Assembly: GCA_015232405.1 (NCBI GenBank)
Contig: JADFZS010000011.1
Span: forward strand, 1 to 64,000
Length of the DNA: 64,000 nucleotides
Direction of reading: 5' to 3'
Source: Magnetococcales bacterium
GTDB lineage: Bacteria > Pseudomonadota > Magnetococcia > Magnetococcales > JADFYX01
Part shown: piece after piece, positions 20,381-31,188 of the stretch
How the letters are laid out: every line of letters begins with the position of its first letter
Numbering within the stretch: position 1 is the first letter of the stretch
Position numbers and translations under genes: made by a program
Notes under the pieces: model-generated
What the model was told of the DNA's origin: nothing
Database searches by the model: none
The model's input: only the letters and a program-made list of their open reading frames with translations

Positions 20381-22543
20381 TCAGTAAGTTCCCAATATTG
20401 TCCAATAAACCGATTTAAGGTTTAAATAAAGCTGGGTCAGTCGGTCTGTTGCTAAAAAAGGAAATACTGAATAAAAACCACACAATATTCCTACTACTGA
20501 CTTCATTTTATTGGAGCCGTAATAGGCAATTATTATCAAACATACAAAGTTTAAAAGATAAACCGGGGCTTCGATAAAACGAGATTTGGCATGATCGGCA
20601 TGGGCTATGGTTGATGAATCGACAAAGCTCATAAAAAACAAGAATATAGGAACAGCCGCAACCAACATTATAAAATTATCAGTCAAAAACCCCTTCCGAC
20701 CTTTTCTGGGTTTGCCAAAATTTTGCCCCAATATCAGTAGTTGATAACTAAACAACCACAAAATAATATATTTTCCATAGTAAGCGATAAAATATATACC
20801 TCCCCGTTCATACTCAAACTGATGAGCATAACCTGCATGATCCCAGGATAGTTTACCCTCAGTTGGATCATCACTCATGCCTCTATGAACCCGTCGATCA
20901 GCAAATATTTTCTCGATTTTATCAATAAAACTCTCACCCTCAACGGCAAGATCCATTTTGATATGGTGAGCTTTATTAACCACCAACAGCCGTGAGGAAA
21001 AAGGTGTGGTACGTTCCAAGGCACGATTTTCATCTTTATAGTAGTACATATTTTGCTCAACATGGTCATAAACACCGTTATATAACCTCTGGGCAATTGG
21101 GTTGTTGACAAATATATTGCCAAACAGAACAAGTCCTAGCACCACAGAAACATTAAACAAAACAATATTGGTCAGAAGTTTGCCTCCCCCATCAGAAAGT
21201 CGTAAACACGCCAACGATCTACCAAGACGAGGTAAAGCCCAAATTAGGGATAGCAATAAAACCCCAACAATAATTAACAATCTAAGCCATACCGATAGGG
21301 TTCCAGCAAATGGGATAAAAAAGAGTAGAATAGCCCCAGCTATAGCTCCAAGTACCAAGGAATGTTCCAAATAACTTCGCAATGGTTGCGGATTGTTAAA
21401 TGATAAAAGACCAATTCCGGCAAAAGTAACTACAACCATGCCCCATAGAGGAGCAGCGATAGATGAAGTTGATAGCCCTAAACCAGCTAAAACATAAAAC
21501 AGTGGTGAGAGATGGTTACGACGGTCTTGATAATTGAGAAATGAGGCAATTAAAAACAGTAAAAAAGCGATACCAGCAATTCGGGAGTTTATAATAAAGA
21601 AAAATGGGTTGATAGAGGTAAAAAGTACATAATATTTATGGGGTAACAGGGTAGAGTTACCAAGCATTAAAAACATGGCAAACAAAAATGATAGCTTCAA
21701 GCTAACCTTGAACCGTTTAAAAGCCAGCACCAAAAAAGTCCAAAGAGAAATTTTTATCAAACCCAATGTTACCCACCAGGAGAGAATTGGCTGAAAAGAG
21801 TTTTTTAAATAAGATGTGAGAAAAAAATCAAACAGCCATTTATCATAATGTTGCGATATAAAAGGAAAATAGCGTACCCCCTGCTCTTTCCAATAAGTAA
21901 GAAGATTTGCATAAGTTACAACTGGCCCATGACTTACATACCTAAACCAACCCAGAGTTACTTGTGACAGTAATATAGCTATTAAACCCAAGATAAACAG
22001 AGCTATAAAGAGCCTCTGCTTTTTAAAAACAGCAGCCACCCCCTTTAGGTCAATAAAGCCAGCCATACCTGAAGAAAAGTAGCTTTTTAATGGTTTTAGT
22101 TGAAAATAGATGGTAATTATCAGGATAACAGCTGCAGTTACCATATAGCTGTTTTTATAGGGTATTATAAGAGACACTATGCGAATGATGCCCAGTGATA
22201 ATATATAACCGATAAAAAATGAGGCAACAAGTTTAGCAAGCAGTCCTGTATTTTTTAATGGGTTGAAAAATTGCTTGGTAAGTGAATATCCAAAAACCGC
22301 AATCAAACTATAATTGATAGCCATAAACAGTATGGCAAATGGGGTGAAGTTTTTATAGACGATCTCTTTATCGAAGGGGGCCGTTACTTCAAATACAGTT
22401 GAGGTCTCTGGGTTGGCATATATGGAGACAAGCAAGAATATTATGGTCAAACCACCTAAAGCCAACAGAGATCTTTTAAGAATGCTGTTTTTGTTCAACC
22501 CATCATTAACGGAATAAATTTCCACTTGTGTTGTATTATTCAC
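20381..22543 (-). CDS. Polytopic membrane protein, unknown function
   Basis: 720 aa with many hydrophobic segments; start overlaps the rnhB stop by 8 nt. Confidence 0.8.
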   Translation of the reverse strand: MNNTTQVEIYSVNDGLNKNSILKRSLLALGGLTIIFLLVSIYANPETSTVFEVTAPFDKEIVYKNFTPFAILFMAINYSLIAVFGYSLTKQFFNPLKNTGLLAKLVASFFIGYILSLGIIRIVSLIIPYKNSYMVTAAVILIITIYFQLKPLKSYFSSGMAGFIDLKGVAAVFKKQRLFIALFILGLIAILLSQVTLGWFRYVSHGPVVTYANLLTYWKEQGVRYFPFISQHYDKWLFDFFLTSYLKNSFQPILSWWVTLGLIKISLWTFLVLAFKRFKVSLKLSFLFAMFLMLGNSTLLPHKYYVLFTSINPFFFIINSRIAGIAFLLFLIASFLNYQDRRNHLSPLFYVLAGLGLSTSSIAAPLWGMVVVTFAGIGLLSFNNPQPLRSYLEHSLVLGAIAGAILLFFIPFAGTLSVWLRLLIIVGVLLLSLIWALPRLGRSLACLRLSDGGGKLLTNIVLFNVSVVLGLVLFGNIFVNNPIAQRLYNGVYDHVEQNMYYYKDENRALERTTPFSSRLLVVNKAHHIKMDLAVEGESFIDKIEKIFADRRVHRGMSDDPTEGKLSWDHAGYAHQFEYERGGIYFIAYYGKYIILWLFSYQLLILGQNFGKPRKGRKGFLTDNFIMLVAAVPIFLFFMSFVDSSTIAHADHAKSRFIEAPVYLLNFVCLIIIAYYGSNKMKSVVGILCGFYSVFPFLATDRLTQLYLNLKSVYWTILGTY

Positions 22544-23192
22544 CCTCTACCACCTCCTTCTCAGCAGCCATAGCTAGCTTTACAGGTGTAAAAGAGTATC
22601 TGTGGTGCTCAGTTACTCCATGGTTTTTTAAAGCTTCTCTATGCTCTTTGGTGGGATAACCTTGATTACGCTGCCAACCATAATCTGGAAAATGTCGAGC
22701 CAATTCCGCCATGATTTTATCTCGATTAACTTTGGCAACTACTGATGCAGCAGCAATGGTAGAGGATATTGCATCACCAGAGATAACCGCGCTACTTTTT
22801 ATTTTAAGATCATAGGGAATATCCCGACCATCAACCAGAACATAGTCAGGGGAACTAGATAGATCTTTTATAGCCAACTCCATAGCCAACAGTGATGCCA
22901 TACGTATATTTATTTCATCAATTTGACGTGGTGAAACAGTGCCAACTCCCACGGTAATTGCTTTTTTGTGTATTATTGGGAGCAGTTTTTCACGTTTGGC
23001 AGGTGTGAGTTTTTTGGAGTCGTTTAGACTTTCAAGCCCTTGGGAATTTAAATCTATGTAGGGGGGGAAAATAACAGCAGCAGCAACGACAGGACCAGCC
23101 AGTGGTCCCCTGCCCGCCTCATCAACACCACAGACTAAATGATAATCTTCTGCCCATAGAGCAGATTCAAGGTGTAGATCCGGATACAGCAT
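22536..23192 (-). CDS. rnhB: Ribonuclease HII
   Basis: VCGVDEAGRGPLAGPVVAAAVI, LNDSKKL, AAASVVAKVNRD. Confidence 0.97.
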   Translation of the reverse strand: MLYPDLHLESALWAEDYHLVCGVDEAGRGPLAGPVVAAAVIFPPYIDLNSQGLESLNDSKKLTPAKREKLLPIIHKKAITVGVGTVSPRQIDEINIRMASLLAMELAIKDLSSSPDYVLVDGRDIPYDLKIKSSAVISGDAISSTIAAASVVAKVNRDKIMAELARHFPDYGWQRNQGYPTKEHREALKNHGVTEHHRYSFTPVKLAMAAEKEVVEGE

Positions 23193-23241
23193 GTGATCAC
23201 ACTGTGCTTGATATTAGTGATGAAATTTTGATTGTGTTACT

Positions 23242-23290
23242 AAAAAAACTATAGCCAACCAGCCAAAAAAAATCATATGGCTAGTTGGCT
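23242..23290 (-). terminator. Rho-independent terminator after rplS
   Basis: 13-nt arms AGCCAACCAGCCA (23253-23265) / TGGCTAGTTGGCT (23278-23290), 12 of 13 pairing, followed on the minus strand by a 7-T run (23242-23248). Confidence 0.85.
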
Positions 23291-23311
23291 AATAATAGAT
23301 TCAAGACTTTC

Positions 23312-23686
23312 CTACCAGTCTCTTTTCTCACGGATACGAGCTGATTTACCAGTACGCTCACGGAGATAATAAAGTTTAGCCCGACGGACATCACCACGGC
23401 GAGTCACCTCAATTTTATCAATTTTGGGAGAGTAGAGTGGAAACACCCTCTCAACACCTTCGCCAAAGGAGATTTTACGTACACGGAATGTTGAGCGAAA
23501 GCCAGCATTACGACGGGCAATACAGATACCCTCGAAAACCTGGACTCTCTCCCGGTCACCCTCGATAACTTTAACGTGGACTTTAAGAGTATCTCCAGAA
23601 CTAAATTCAGGAGCCTCTTTATCTTTAATTAACTGTGCTTCAAAGTTCATCAACTCGTTCATGAAATGTCTTCCTTGCCACCGCAA
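23312..23686 (-). CDS. rplS: 50S ribosomal protein L19; start probably the ATG of MNELMNFE
   Basis: [33 protein letters not shown]...[52 protein letters not shown]. Confidence 0.98.
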   Translation of the reverse strand: MRWQGRHFMNELMNFEAQLIKDKEAPEFSSGDTLKVHVKVIEGDRERVQVFEGICIARRNAGFRSTFRVRKISFGEGVERVFPLYSPKIDKIEVTRRGDVRRAKLYYLRERTGKSARIREKRDW

Positions 23687-23775
23687 ACAACTAAAAAATT
23701 ATTATAAATACAAGATTTTTTTAAATATATCCAACCAACAAGCAAAATCCAGAGTAAAGGATGATATATACTCTC

Positions 23776-24606
23776 TTACTCTTTTGCCATTTTTTTATGC
23801 AACTGTTCTAAATCTTCACTCAACGCATCCTGTAATTTACCAAGAAGACGTTTTTCCGCCCTACTCAACCCAGCATATTCCAACAGATCTGGGCGACGTA
23901 TCAAAGTGCGTAAAAGTGATTGCCGTCTCCGCCATTCATCCACTGCTGCATGGTTACCAGATAACAGGATAGATGGCGGCGATACAACCCTGTTTTTCAT
24001 ACCGTTTTGACTATCACCACCAGGAATCCAATCAGCCGGGCGGGTGTAGTGTGGATGGTCAAGCAATGAGTCATAAAAGGAGTCGGCCTTGAAACTATCG
24101 GCATCTCCAATCACCCCTGGTAGCAACCTGGCAACAGCATCTACAACTGCCATGGCGGGAATTTCTCCACCAGTTACTACAAAGTCACCCAAGGACAACT
24201 CCTCATCCACGTAGGAGTCTATGAATCTTTCGTCTACCCCCTCATAATGACCACAGACTAGAACTAAATGGTCAAGTTGAGCAAACCGCAAAGCAGTTTT
24301 TTGTGAAAACTGCTCCCCTTGAGGTGATAGATAAACCACATGGGGTGGTTTTTGTTCTCTATTTTCTTGTTTAACTACCAAACTCAAACTATTCAAGGCC
24401 CGTTCCAACACATCCACTTTCATGACCATCCCCGGTCCACCACCAAAGGAGGAATCATCTACTGTTTTGTGTCTATCGTGAGCAAAATCACGAATTTGAA
24501 CCAGCTCAACCTCGATATGGTTCTGTTTTTGCGCCCTTCCTAGTATGGAGCTTTGCAAAAGTCCATCAAACATCTCTGGGAACAGGGAAAGGATGGAAAA
24601 CTTCAT
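23776..24606 (-). CDS. trmD: tRNA (guanine-N1)-methyltransferase
   Basis: FSILSLFPEMF, VDDSSFGGGPGMV, LVCGHYEGVDERF, LSLGDFVVTGGEIPAMAVVDAVARLLPGV. Confidence 0.98.
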   Translation of the reverse strand: MKFSILSLFPEMFDGLLQSSILGRAQKQNHIEVELVQIRDFAHDRHKTVDDSSFGGGPGMVMKVDVLERALNSLSLVVKQENREQKPPHVVYLSPQGEQFSQKTALRFAQLDHLVLVCGHYEGVDERFIDSYVDEELSLGDFVVTGGEIPAMAVVDAVARLLPGVIGDADSFKADSFYDSLLDHPHYTRPADWIPGGDSQNGMKNRVVSPPSILLSGNHAAVDEWRRRQSLLRTLIRRPDLLEYAGLSRAEKRLLGKLQDALSEDLEQLHKKMAKE

Positions 24607-24607
24607 C

Positions 24608-25126
24608 CTACATTCCAGGTAATAAGCGAACCATAACTACTTTGTTTGCAACATCAACATTCAAGACAATCTCTTGGGTAAATGGGATAAGCCTCTCCTC
24701 ACCTTGAGAATCTACCGACATCACATCATTTGCCCCTGTCTCAAAAAGATGTTGTAACCTCCCTAACTCCTCTCCATCTTCGCTTACGACCATCATACCG
24801 ATGAGATCATTCCAGTAGTATTGATCATCATCAAGATCCGGTAGTTGTGACCTTGGAACCCAGATATCATTACCTGAAAGAGCTTGGGCTGTTTCTCTAT
24901 CATCTACCCCTGAAAGGCGTACTATCAAACCCTTGGCGTTACCTCTTCCAGAGACCAAAGTGTAGCTTTTATAGGGACCCCCTTTAAGCCCCAATATCCA
25001 GTCAGGGAAATTAAGCAGATCCTCTTTTTGCTCGGTAAAGGAGTTGACTTTTAGCTCCCCTCGGACCCCGTGTGATCCCACTAGACGACCAACAACCAAC
25101 AAATCAATATTTTCAGATTCTGTCAT
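24608..25126 (-). CDS. rimM: 16S rRNA processing protein RimM
   Basis: VGRLVGSHGVRGELKV, YYWNDLIGM, position between rpsP and trmD. Confidence 0.96.
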   Translation of the reverse strand: MTESENIDLLVVGRLVGSHGVRGELKVNSFTEQKEDLLNFPDWILGLKGGPYKSYTLVSGRGNAKGLIVRLSGVDDRETAQALSGNDIWVPRSQLPDLDDDQYYWNDLIGMMVVSEDGEELGRLQHLFETGANDVMSVDSQGEERLIPFTQEIVLNVDVANKVVMVRLLPGM

Positions 25127-25176
25127 ATGAGGGGTTAGAACTATCGCCTTACTAGTTCATGCTTAAAAAAAGAGGT

Positions 25177-25425
25177 CTAAGCGACAGCTTCTACCTTCTT
25201 GATAAGACCAGCAACCGTTTTGGATGGCAATGCACCAACACCGATCCAGTGCTGTACGCGCTCCATGTTTAAATTGATCCCGTTTTCTTCAACACGTGGA
25301 TCGTAAGTCCCTAATTTTTCTAAAAAACGTCCATCTCTTGGTGAACGAGAATCTGCTGCAACCACAGCATAAAATGGGCGTTTTTTCGACCCCCTACGTT
25401 GCATACGAATACTAACTGCCATCAA
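25177..25425 (-). CDS. rpsP: 30S ribosomal protein S16
   Basis: [40 protein letters not shown]. Confidence 0.98.
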   Translation of the reverse strand: MMAVSIRMQRRGSKKRPFYAVVAADSRSPRDGRFLEKLGTYDPRVEENGINLNMERVQHWIGVGALPSKTVAGLIKKVEAVA

Positions 25426-25560
25426 CCATTTCCTTGTTATAACAAACCCATTAATAAAAAATTCTTTATAGCTTAACTATTTAATTTAATTTATCACCTA
25501 AATAGTTAACCTTACAATAACCGGAACATTGTACTGATTTAATTTACCGTGTCAAGAATA

Positions 25561-26976
25561 TCATTTTGGCTTAAACCCTGGAAATCCTTGTGGCATCATA
25601 CCACCAAGACCTCCCATACCTCCACCACCACCCAAACCAGGTATATTGGGCATACCTCCACCAAACATACCCTTTGGTCCCATTTTTCCCATTTTTTTCA
25701 TCATCTTCTGTGTTTGAACAAACTGTTTAAGCATCCTGTTTACCTCCTGTACTGAGGTTCCAGAACCAGCAGCAATACGCCGCTTTCTTGAGGCGTTTAA
25801 AATTTGATGTTTTTTTCTCTCAGCAACAGTCATGGAGAGAATAATCGCCTCAATACGCTTTAGTTTGCTATCATCAAGCTGACTCTCACGGCCTTTGATG
25901 GCATTTTTCATCCCGGGAATCATACCAACCAGATCCTTCATTGATCCCATTTTTTGCACCTGTTGCATCTGGCTTAAAAAGTCTTCCAGGTTAAAAGATG
26001 CCTTTGCCAGTTTTTTCTGAAGCTTGGTGGCCTCTTCAATATCCACCTTCTCCATGGCTGTCTCAACCAGGGTAAGAACATCACCCATACCAAGGATACG
26101 TGATGCTATACGTTCTGGGTGAAAAGGTTCGATACCTGTTAAAGCTTCACTTGTACCGATAAATTTTATCGGTTTTCCTGTAACATGACGAATGGAAAGT
26201 GCAGCACCACCACGGGCATCACCATCAGTTTTGGTAAGCACTACTCCAGTTAAACCGAGTTTTTCATCAAAACTCTGGGCAACGGTAATTGCATCTTGCC
26301 CGGTCATTGAGTCGGCAACCAGGAGTGATTCAGTAGGATTTACTATGTTGCGTATGTCACGCAGCTCATCCATCAACTCATCATCGATATGGAGTCTGCC
26401 TGCCGTATCAAAAAAGAGTATGTCATAGTTACCGTTACGGGCGGCATCTAGTGCTCTTTTGGCGATATCACGTGGGTTTTCAGTTGGCTTTGTTGGCATG
26501 ACATCAACACCAGCAGAACCACCTACTGTAACCAACTGATCCATAGCAGCAGGACGATAAACGTCTAAAGATACCATCAAGGATCGTTTACGGTTTTTTT
26601 CCAACAGCCGTTTTGCCAACTTACCTGTTGAGGTGGTTTTACCAGAACCTTGCAAACCTACCATCATCACAACTACTGGAGGTTGCGCTGCAAGATTAAG
26701 TTCAGAGTTGACATCACCCATTAAATGGACCAACTCCTCATGGACCACCTTGATAACCTGTTGTCCAGGAGTAAGAGAACCCAACACTTCTTGACCGATG
26801 GCTTTTTGTTGAACCGATTCGATGAACGATTTTACAACAGACAGACTGACATCTGCTTCCAACAAAGCCCTGCGAACTTCGCGTAAGGAGTCCTGAATAT
26901 TCTTCTCATTCAGTGAACCCCTGCCCTTAAGCTTTTTGAATACACTATCTAAACGGTCTGATAGGGAATTAAACAT
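25561..26976 (-). CDS. ffh: Signal recognition particle protein Ffh
   Basis: GLQGSGKTTSTGKLAKRL, DTAGRLHID, Met-rich C-terminal M domain. Confidence 0.98.
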   Translation of the reverse strand: MFNSLSDRLDSVFKKLKGRGSLNEKNIQDSLREVRRALLEADVSLSVVKSFIESVQQKAIGQEVLGSLTPGQQVIKVVHEELVHLMGDVNSELNLAAQPPVVVMMVGLQGSGKTTSTGKLAKRLLEKNRKRSLMVSLDVYRPAAMDQLVTVGGSAGVDVMPTKPTENPRDIAKRALDAARNGNYDILFFDTAGRLHIDDELMDELRDIRNIVNPTESLLVADSMTGQDAITVAQSFDEKLGLTGVVLTKTDGDARGGAALSIRHVTGKPIKFIGTSEALTGIEPFHPERIASRILGMGDVLTLVETAMEKVDIEEATKLQKKLAKASFNLEDFLSQMQQVQKMGSMKDLVGMIPGMKNAIKGRESQLDDSKLKRIEAIILSMTVAERKKHQILNASRKRRIAAGSGTSVQEVNRMLKQFVQTQKMMKKMGKMGPKGMFGGGMPNIPGLGGGGGMGGLGGMMPQGFPGFKPK

Positions 26977-27026
26977 AGCCCTCTATCTCTCTTTATTTGA
27001 AAAAATTAACAGATATTTAAAGGTAA

Positions 27027-27917
27027 TTATGATGGATTCACACCTGGGACTACCGGTAGTCCCATAGATCGCCACTGAGAAATTGAACCAGCAAACAGTC
27101 GTACTTTTTTAAACCCAAGGTGACGCAGCAACACCCAACTTTGTGAGGCTCGGTGACCTGATTCGCAGTAGACTATTATCTCCTGTTCACTATTTTCAAC
27201 CCCAACTTTTTTTAACATTTCTCTTATCTGATCAATGTCCAACAGTCGTGAATCACTCTTGCTGCGCAGGGTTTGGGTCCACTCAAAATGATAGGCTCCA
27301 TTAATGTGACCCCGTGGAGATGATATGGTTTTACCAGTATACTCTTTGGATGTTCTAACATCAATTATCACTCCATCCCAATCACTTTGGGATAGTTCAT
27401 CTACCTCTTCAGCACTCACATCCCAACTATTATCAGGCCGTGAGATAAATTTAACAGGATTGATTTCTGTAATTTTTTGTTCCATGGGCCGTTTTTCTTC
27501 ATACCAACGACCAAGTCCCCCATCAAGAATCATCCCTCCACCTGTATGGCCCATGGTGGCAAGGGTCCAGATCAATCTACCACTATCTGCTCCACCAGCT
27601 AAATCATAAGCCAATACTTGAGTTTGTGGACCTATGCCCAGCTGACTAAAAATCTCAATCAACTTCTCTTCTGTTGCTCTGGCTCCCAAAGCACCATTAC
27701 TCTTTTGAACAATTGTGTTGTAAGGGAGTAGAACTGCACCAGGTATATGGAAATCATAAAAATATTTCTCGCCACTAACCTGAATAATCCTTAAATTTGG
27801 ATTTTGTAGATTGGCCTCTAGCCAATCTTGGCTAACTATAAAACTGTTTGGGTTTGAATCGTCCAAAGAGTTGGAGGTTTTGGGGAGAGCTTCAGCAATA
27901 GACATGATAAATACCAA
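27027..27917 (-). CDS. Sulfurtransferase with two rhodanese domains
   Basis: IPGAVLLPYNTI, VIIDVRTSKEYTG, active-site-like VYCESGHRASQSW. Confidence 0.92.
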   Translation of the reverse strand: MVFIMSIAEALPKTSNSLDDSNPNSFIVSQDWLEANLQNPNLRIIQVSGEKYFYDFHIPGAVLLPYNTIVQKSNGALGARATEEKLIEIFSQLGIGPQTQVLAYDLAGGADSGRLIWTLATMGHTGGGMILDGGLGRWYEEKRPMEQKITEINPVKFISRPDNSWDVSAEEVDELSQSDWDGVIIDVRTSKEYTGKTISSPRGHINGAYHFEWTQTLRSKSDSRLLDIDQIREMLKKVGVENSEQEIIVYCESGHRASQSWVLLRHLGFKKVRLFAGSISQWRSMGLPVVPGVNPS

Positions 27918-28000
27918 TAATAAGTGAAATAAAACTGATTAAGCGCGGAATTATCACGCTTTTTTATTTAAATGTCTACCAAGCTTATGTTCCAGATGAA

Positions 28001-28753
28001 TTATTCAACCCAATAGATATAGGAGACATGCCCCACAGTTTTTAGGTTGAAACGATCAAGAATTTTATAAAAAAAGGTGGTTATCTTCTGTAGAGTTTTA
28101 TAAAGCAATATTCTTGTTTTTGTTGGTTTAAGCACTTTTCTGGATTTTTCCATTGCCGAGCCATAATCCAAATATGAGAATGGTATGGAAAAAAGAAAAA
28201 ACTCCAAAGCTTCAAAAAAGTTTATACCACAATCTTTTTCAACTGCGACCACTTTATAACCACAAGATTCTAATAACTTTTCCCAATCTTTACTATACTG
28301 AACACACTCATGACCAAAACCACCAATACCAAAGTGTACCCAGCTTTTGCCCATTTTTTTTAAAATCCAGTTTACCGGATCATAGATAAAAGGAAACTCG
28401 TCAAGAACAGGAACTGAAATTATCCCTCCCTTACTGCATACCCTGCGCAGCTCTTGTAGAGAAACTTCTGGGTTTGGTACATGTTCTAGAATTGAATAAG
28501 CGATAAAATGGTCAAAGACCCCATCGGCAAATGGTAGAGACAACACATTACCCTGAACAAATAGATTTTTTGTCTTGGCAGAGTTACGGTCTAAATCCAT
28601 GGTAACATAGGTACTTTTTGGATATTGTTCGGCAAAATTCTCCAGACCTGCACCCACCTCTAAAACCCGTCCATCTTGCCACCCTTTCATTGATGGCAAA
28701 CGAGACTGTTTGCGTCGTATATAATATGTGTAGGTTAGATCACGTATATCCAC
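28001..28753 (-). CDS. SAM-dependent class I methyltransferase
   Basis: VLEVGAGLENFAEQYP, LPFADGVFDHFIAYSILEHVPNP. Confidence 0.9.
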   Translation of the reverse strand: MDIRDLTYTYYIRRKQSRLPSMKGWQDGRVLEVGAGLENFAEQYPKSTYVTMDLDRNSAKTKNLFVQGNVLSLPFADGVFDHFIAYSILEHVPNPEVSLQELRRVCSKGGIISVPVLDEFPFIYDPVNWILKKMGKSWVHFGIGGFGHECVQYSKDWEKLLESCGYKVVAVEKDCGINFFEALEFFLFSIPFSYLDYGSAMEKSRKVLKPTKTRILLYKTLQKITTFFYKILDRFNLKTVGHVSYIYWVE

Positions 28754-28792
28754 AATTTATCCTGTAATTATCATGGCTAACTCTGGTTAAAT

Positions 28793-29986
28793 TCAACTAT
28801 CCCTCTTCTCACTTAGTGAGTAACTATAAGAGGCATAAGCCACCCCCAAGATGGTAAACTGTAAATTACCAAAAAAAGAGGCATAAAGTACTATATTGTC
28901 AGTGAACATAAATAACATAAAAAGCGGAAAAGAGGAGGCTCCAGCATAAAATAGTAGCCTGGTTCTGCCATAACTCTGCTTTGCCAGATTTAGGGCATGC
29001 CTCATCTGTAATAAAATGGTAATCGCAAATATTATGGTCCCTACCCTCCCATAATCATATAAAAATCGCAGCCAATCATTATGTGGGTGACGTAATTTGG
29101 TATAGGTTGCAACTAGCATTTCAGAGGCATTTGCACCAAACCCGAACCATGGCCTTTTGGCCATTCCCTCCTCAAAAAGTGACCAGATGTAAGAGCGTCC
29201 ACTTGTGGTAAAATCGGGGTTGGAAAAACTCATATCTGTTATGGTTCCACTACCAGAGAAAAACATTTTTTTTTGCATTCGATCTGAATTAAATACAGCA
29301 AGACCAAAAGCGATAATTATTAAAAATGCCCCTATGCGCTGCCAACGTTTAAGCGGGGCAAATGTCAAGACAAGGGAGAGACTGGTAACAACCATGCCGG
29401 TTCTGGTAAGGGCAATAACTGGGATAATTGCCAACATCGCCCAGTTAAATATAGCTTTAACATTGCCCAAAGCATAACTTGCCGCAAACAGACAACATAA
29501 CAGAGTTCCGGTCATCACCTCTGCGGCTAATGTACCATAGACAGGCAGTTGTAATGTGAGCAAAACCCCTGTTTTCAAAAAGACCACAAATAAAAAAGCC
29601 ACCCCCATAAAAGTGTATTGTTCCTCAAATTTCACAAGGTGGTCTTTGTTGATTAAAAGTATAGAAACAGCAAACCCCACCACCAATGGGGTTAACATCA
29701 TGAAACTTCTTTGCAGGGCATTTGGCTCTTGTGATAAAAGCAGAGATAACAGAACATACCCAACCCATGGTAACCAGATATAAACAGGAAAGTAAGTTTG
29801 TTTACCAAAGTTTGCCAACAATACTATTGCGGAAAAAAATAGTGGTAGCACCCAGGCAATACCGGAAATATTAAATCCCAATATTTGCACACCACCAATA
29901 ACAGCAATGAGAGTCGAGATCATCACAACACGAATTAGAATAGGAAATTCTATTACTTCTGAATATTTGCGCCTATCGACAATCAC
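28793..29986 (-). CDS. O-antigen ligase/polymerase-like membrane protein
   Basis: Multi-TM with ALTRTGMVVTSLSLVL and PWFGFGANASEML...HPHNDWLRFLYDYG. Confidence 0.85.
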   Translation of the reverse strand: MIVDRRKYSEVIEFPILIRVVMISTLIAVIGGVQILGFNISGIAWVLPLFFSAIVLLANFGKQTYFPVYIWLPWVGYVLLSLLLSQEPNALQRSFMMLTPLVVGFAVSILLINKDHLVKFEEQYTFMGVAFLFVVFLKTGVLLTLQLPVYGTLAAEVMTGTLLCCLFAASYALGNVKAIFNWAMLAIIPVIALTRTGMVVTSLSLVLTFAPLKRWQRIGAFLIIIAFGLAVFNSDRMQKKMFFSGSGTITDMSFSNPDFTTSGRSYIWSLFEEGMAKRPWFGFGANASEMLVATYTKLRHPHNDWLRFLYDYGRVGTIIFAITILLQMRHALNLAKQSYGRTRLLFYAGASSFPLFMLFMFTDNIVLYASFFGNLQFTILGVAYASYSYSLSEKRDS

Positions 29987-30006
29987 ATCTTATCTCTTGC
30001 AAGTTT

Positions 30007-31188
30007 TTAAAAAAAAGTATCGTAGACCGTTAATATCTTGTTTTGATAAATCTCTAACGAGAACCTCTCTTCAACCTGTTTATGCCCGAGTCTACCAACA
30101 TCACTACGTTTTTTTGCATCTTTCATCAATGCAACTATTTTTCTCGCCAACTCACCATCATCTCCAGGGGCAACCAGCCAACCATTTTCACCATCTTTGA
30201 TAATCTCTATAAGGCCATCAACTGAAGATGCCAATACAGGGGTGGAACAGGCCATGGCTTCCACAGCTACAAGACCAAAACCCTCTGACAATGATGGTAC
30301 GACAAGAAGATCCAACAGGGAAATAATTGCAACTGTTTCGTTATGTTCTTTTTTTCCCAACCATCTTATATTTTTGCTTAAGTTTAGAGAGTCCGCTTTT
30401 TTTAACAGTGACTCTTTTTCGCTACCTTCACCAACCAGCAAAAGCTGTATATCAGGAATTTGTTTAATAATTTCAGCCATGGCACGAATAAGAACCATAT
30501 GGCCTTTTTCTCTGCTCAACCTACCAACCACACCAATTGTCAGATGGTTATCATTTAGTCGTAACAGCTTTTTTTGTGAGCTACTATCTTTAATACCCTG
30601 TTTTATAACTGCCATATCCACCTGATTATAGATTGTAAAATGTTTTCGCCCTCTTTTTGCCAATTGGGGGTCAAACATAGCACTATCACCAAACCAGGAT
30701 ATTTCAACAGCTTTGGATACAGCAAAAAAACCCTTACAAAAAAACGCCCCACAACGCAACAACAGTTTAGCCTTTAACCCCTGTTGTCGAGCACTGTAGT
30801 GCACAGTTGCCAAAATATTTTCTACCCCAGCCAAATAGGTTGCAACTATCGAAATAAAACCCGGTGTAACATATTGAACATGTACTATATCCGGCTGTAT
30901 CTCTTTTATGGTTTTTATCAACTGTTGCAACAAAATATATATATCAGCAAACAGACCGCTATGTGACGAACGTTGCAGCCCAAGATGTTTTACTAAAGCA
31001 CCACTGTTTTCAAACTGTACCAACATACTGCTGTCTACCTCATAATAACAGCAGACTGAGACTTGATAACCAGCATTAATCAAAGTTTGCGCCATTTTTA
31101 AGGTCTGTTGCTCTGTACCACCAATCAACAGCATGGGCATGAGTATGAGAATTTTCTTTTTTTTAGCAGTTTCAGCCACGGGTTTCAC
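30007..31188 (-). CDS. Family 1/4 glycosyltransferase (GT-B)
   Basis: IGVVGRLSREKGH, VPSLSEGFGLVAVEAMACSTPVLAS. Confidence 0.93.
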   Translation of the reverse strand: MKPVAETAKKKKILILMPMLLIGGTEQQTLKMAQTLINAGYQVSVCCYYEVDSSMLVQFENSGALVKHLGLQRSSHSGLFADIYILLQQLIKTIKEIQPDIVHVQYVTPGFISIVATYLAGVENILATVHYSARQQGLKAKLLLRCGAFFCKGFFAVSKAVEISWFGDSAMFDPQLAKRGRKHFTIYNQVDMAVIKQGIKDSSSQKKLLRLNDNHLTIGVVGRLSREKGHMVLIRAMAEIIKQIPDIQLLLVGEGSEKESLLKKADSLNLSKNIRWLGKKEHNETVAIISLLDLLVVPSLSEGFGLVAVEAMACSTPVLASSVDGLIEIIKDGENGWLVAPGDDGELARKIVALMKDAKKRSDVGRLGHKQVEERFSLEIYQNKILTVYDTFF

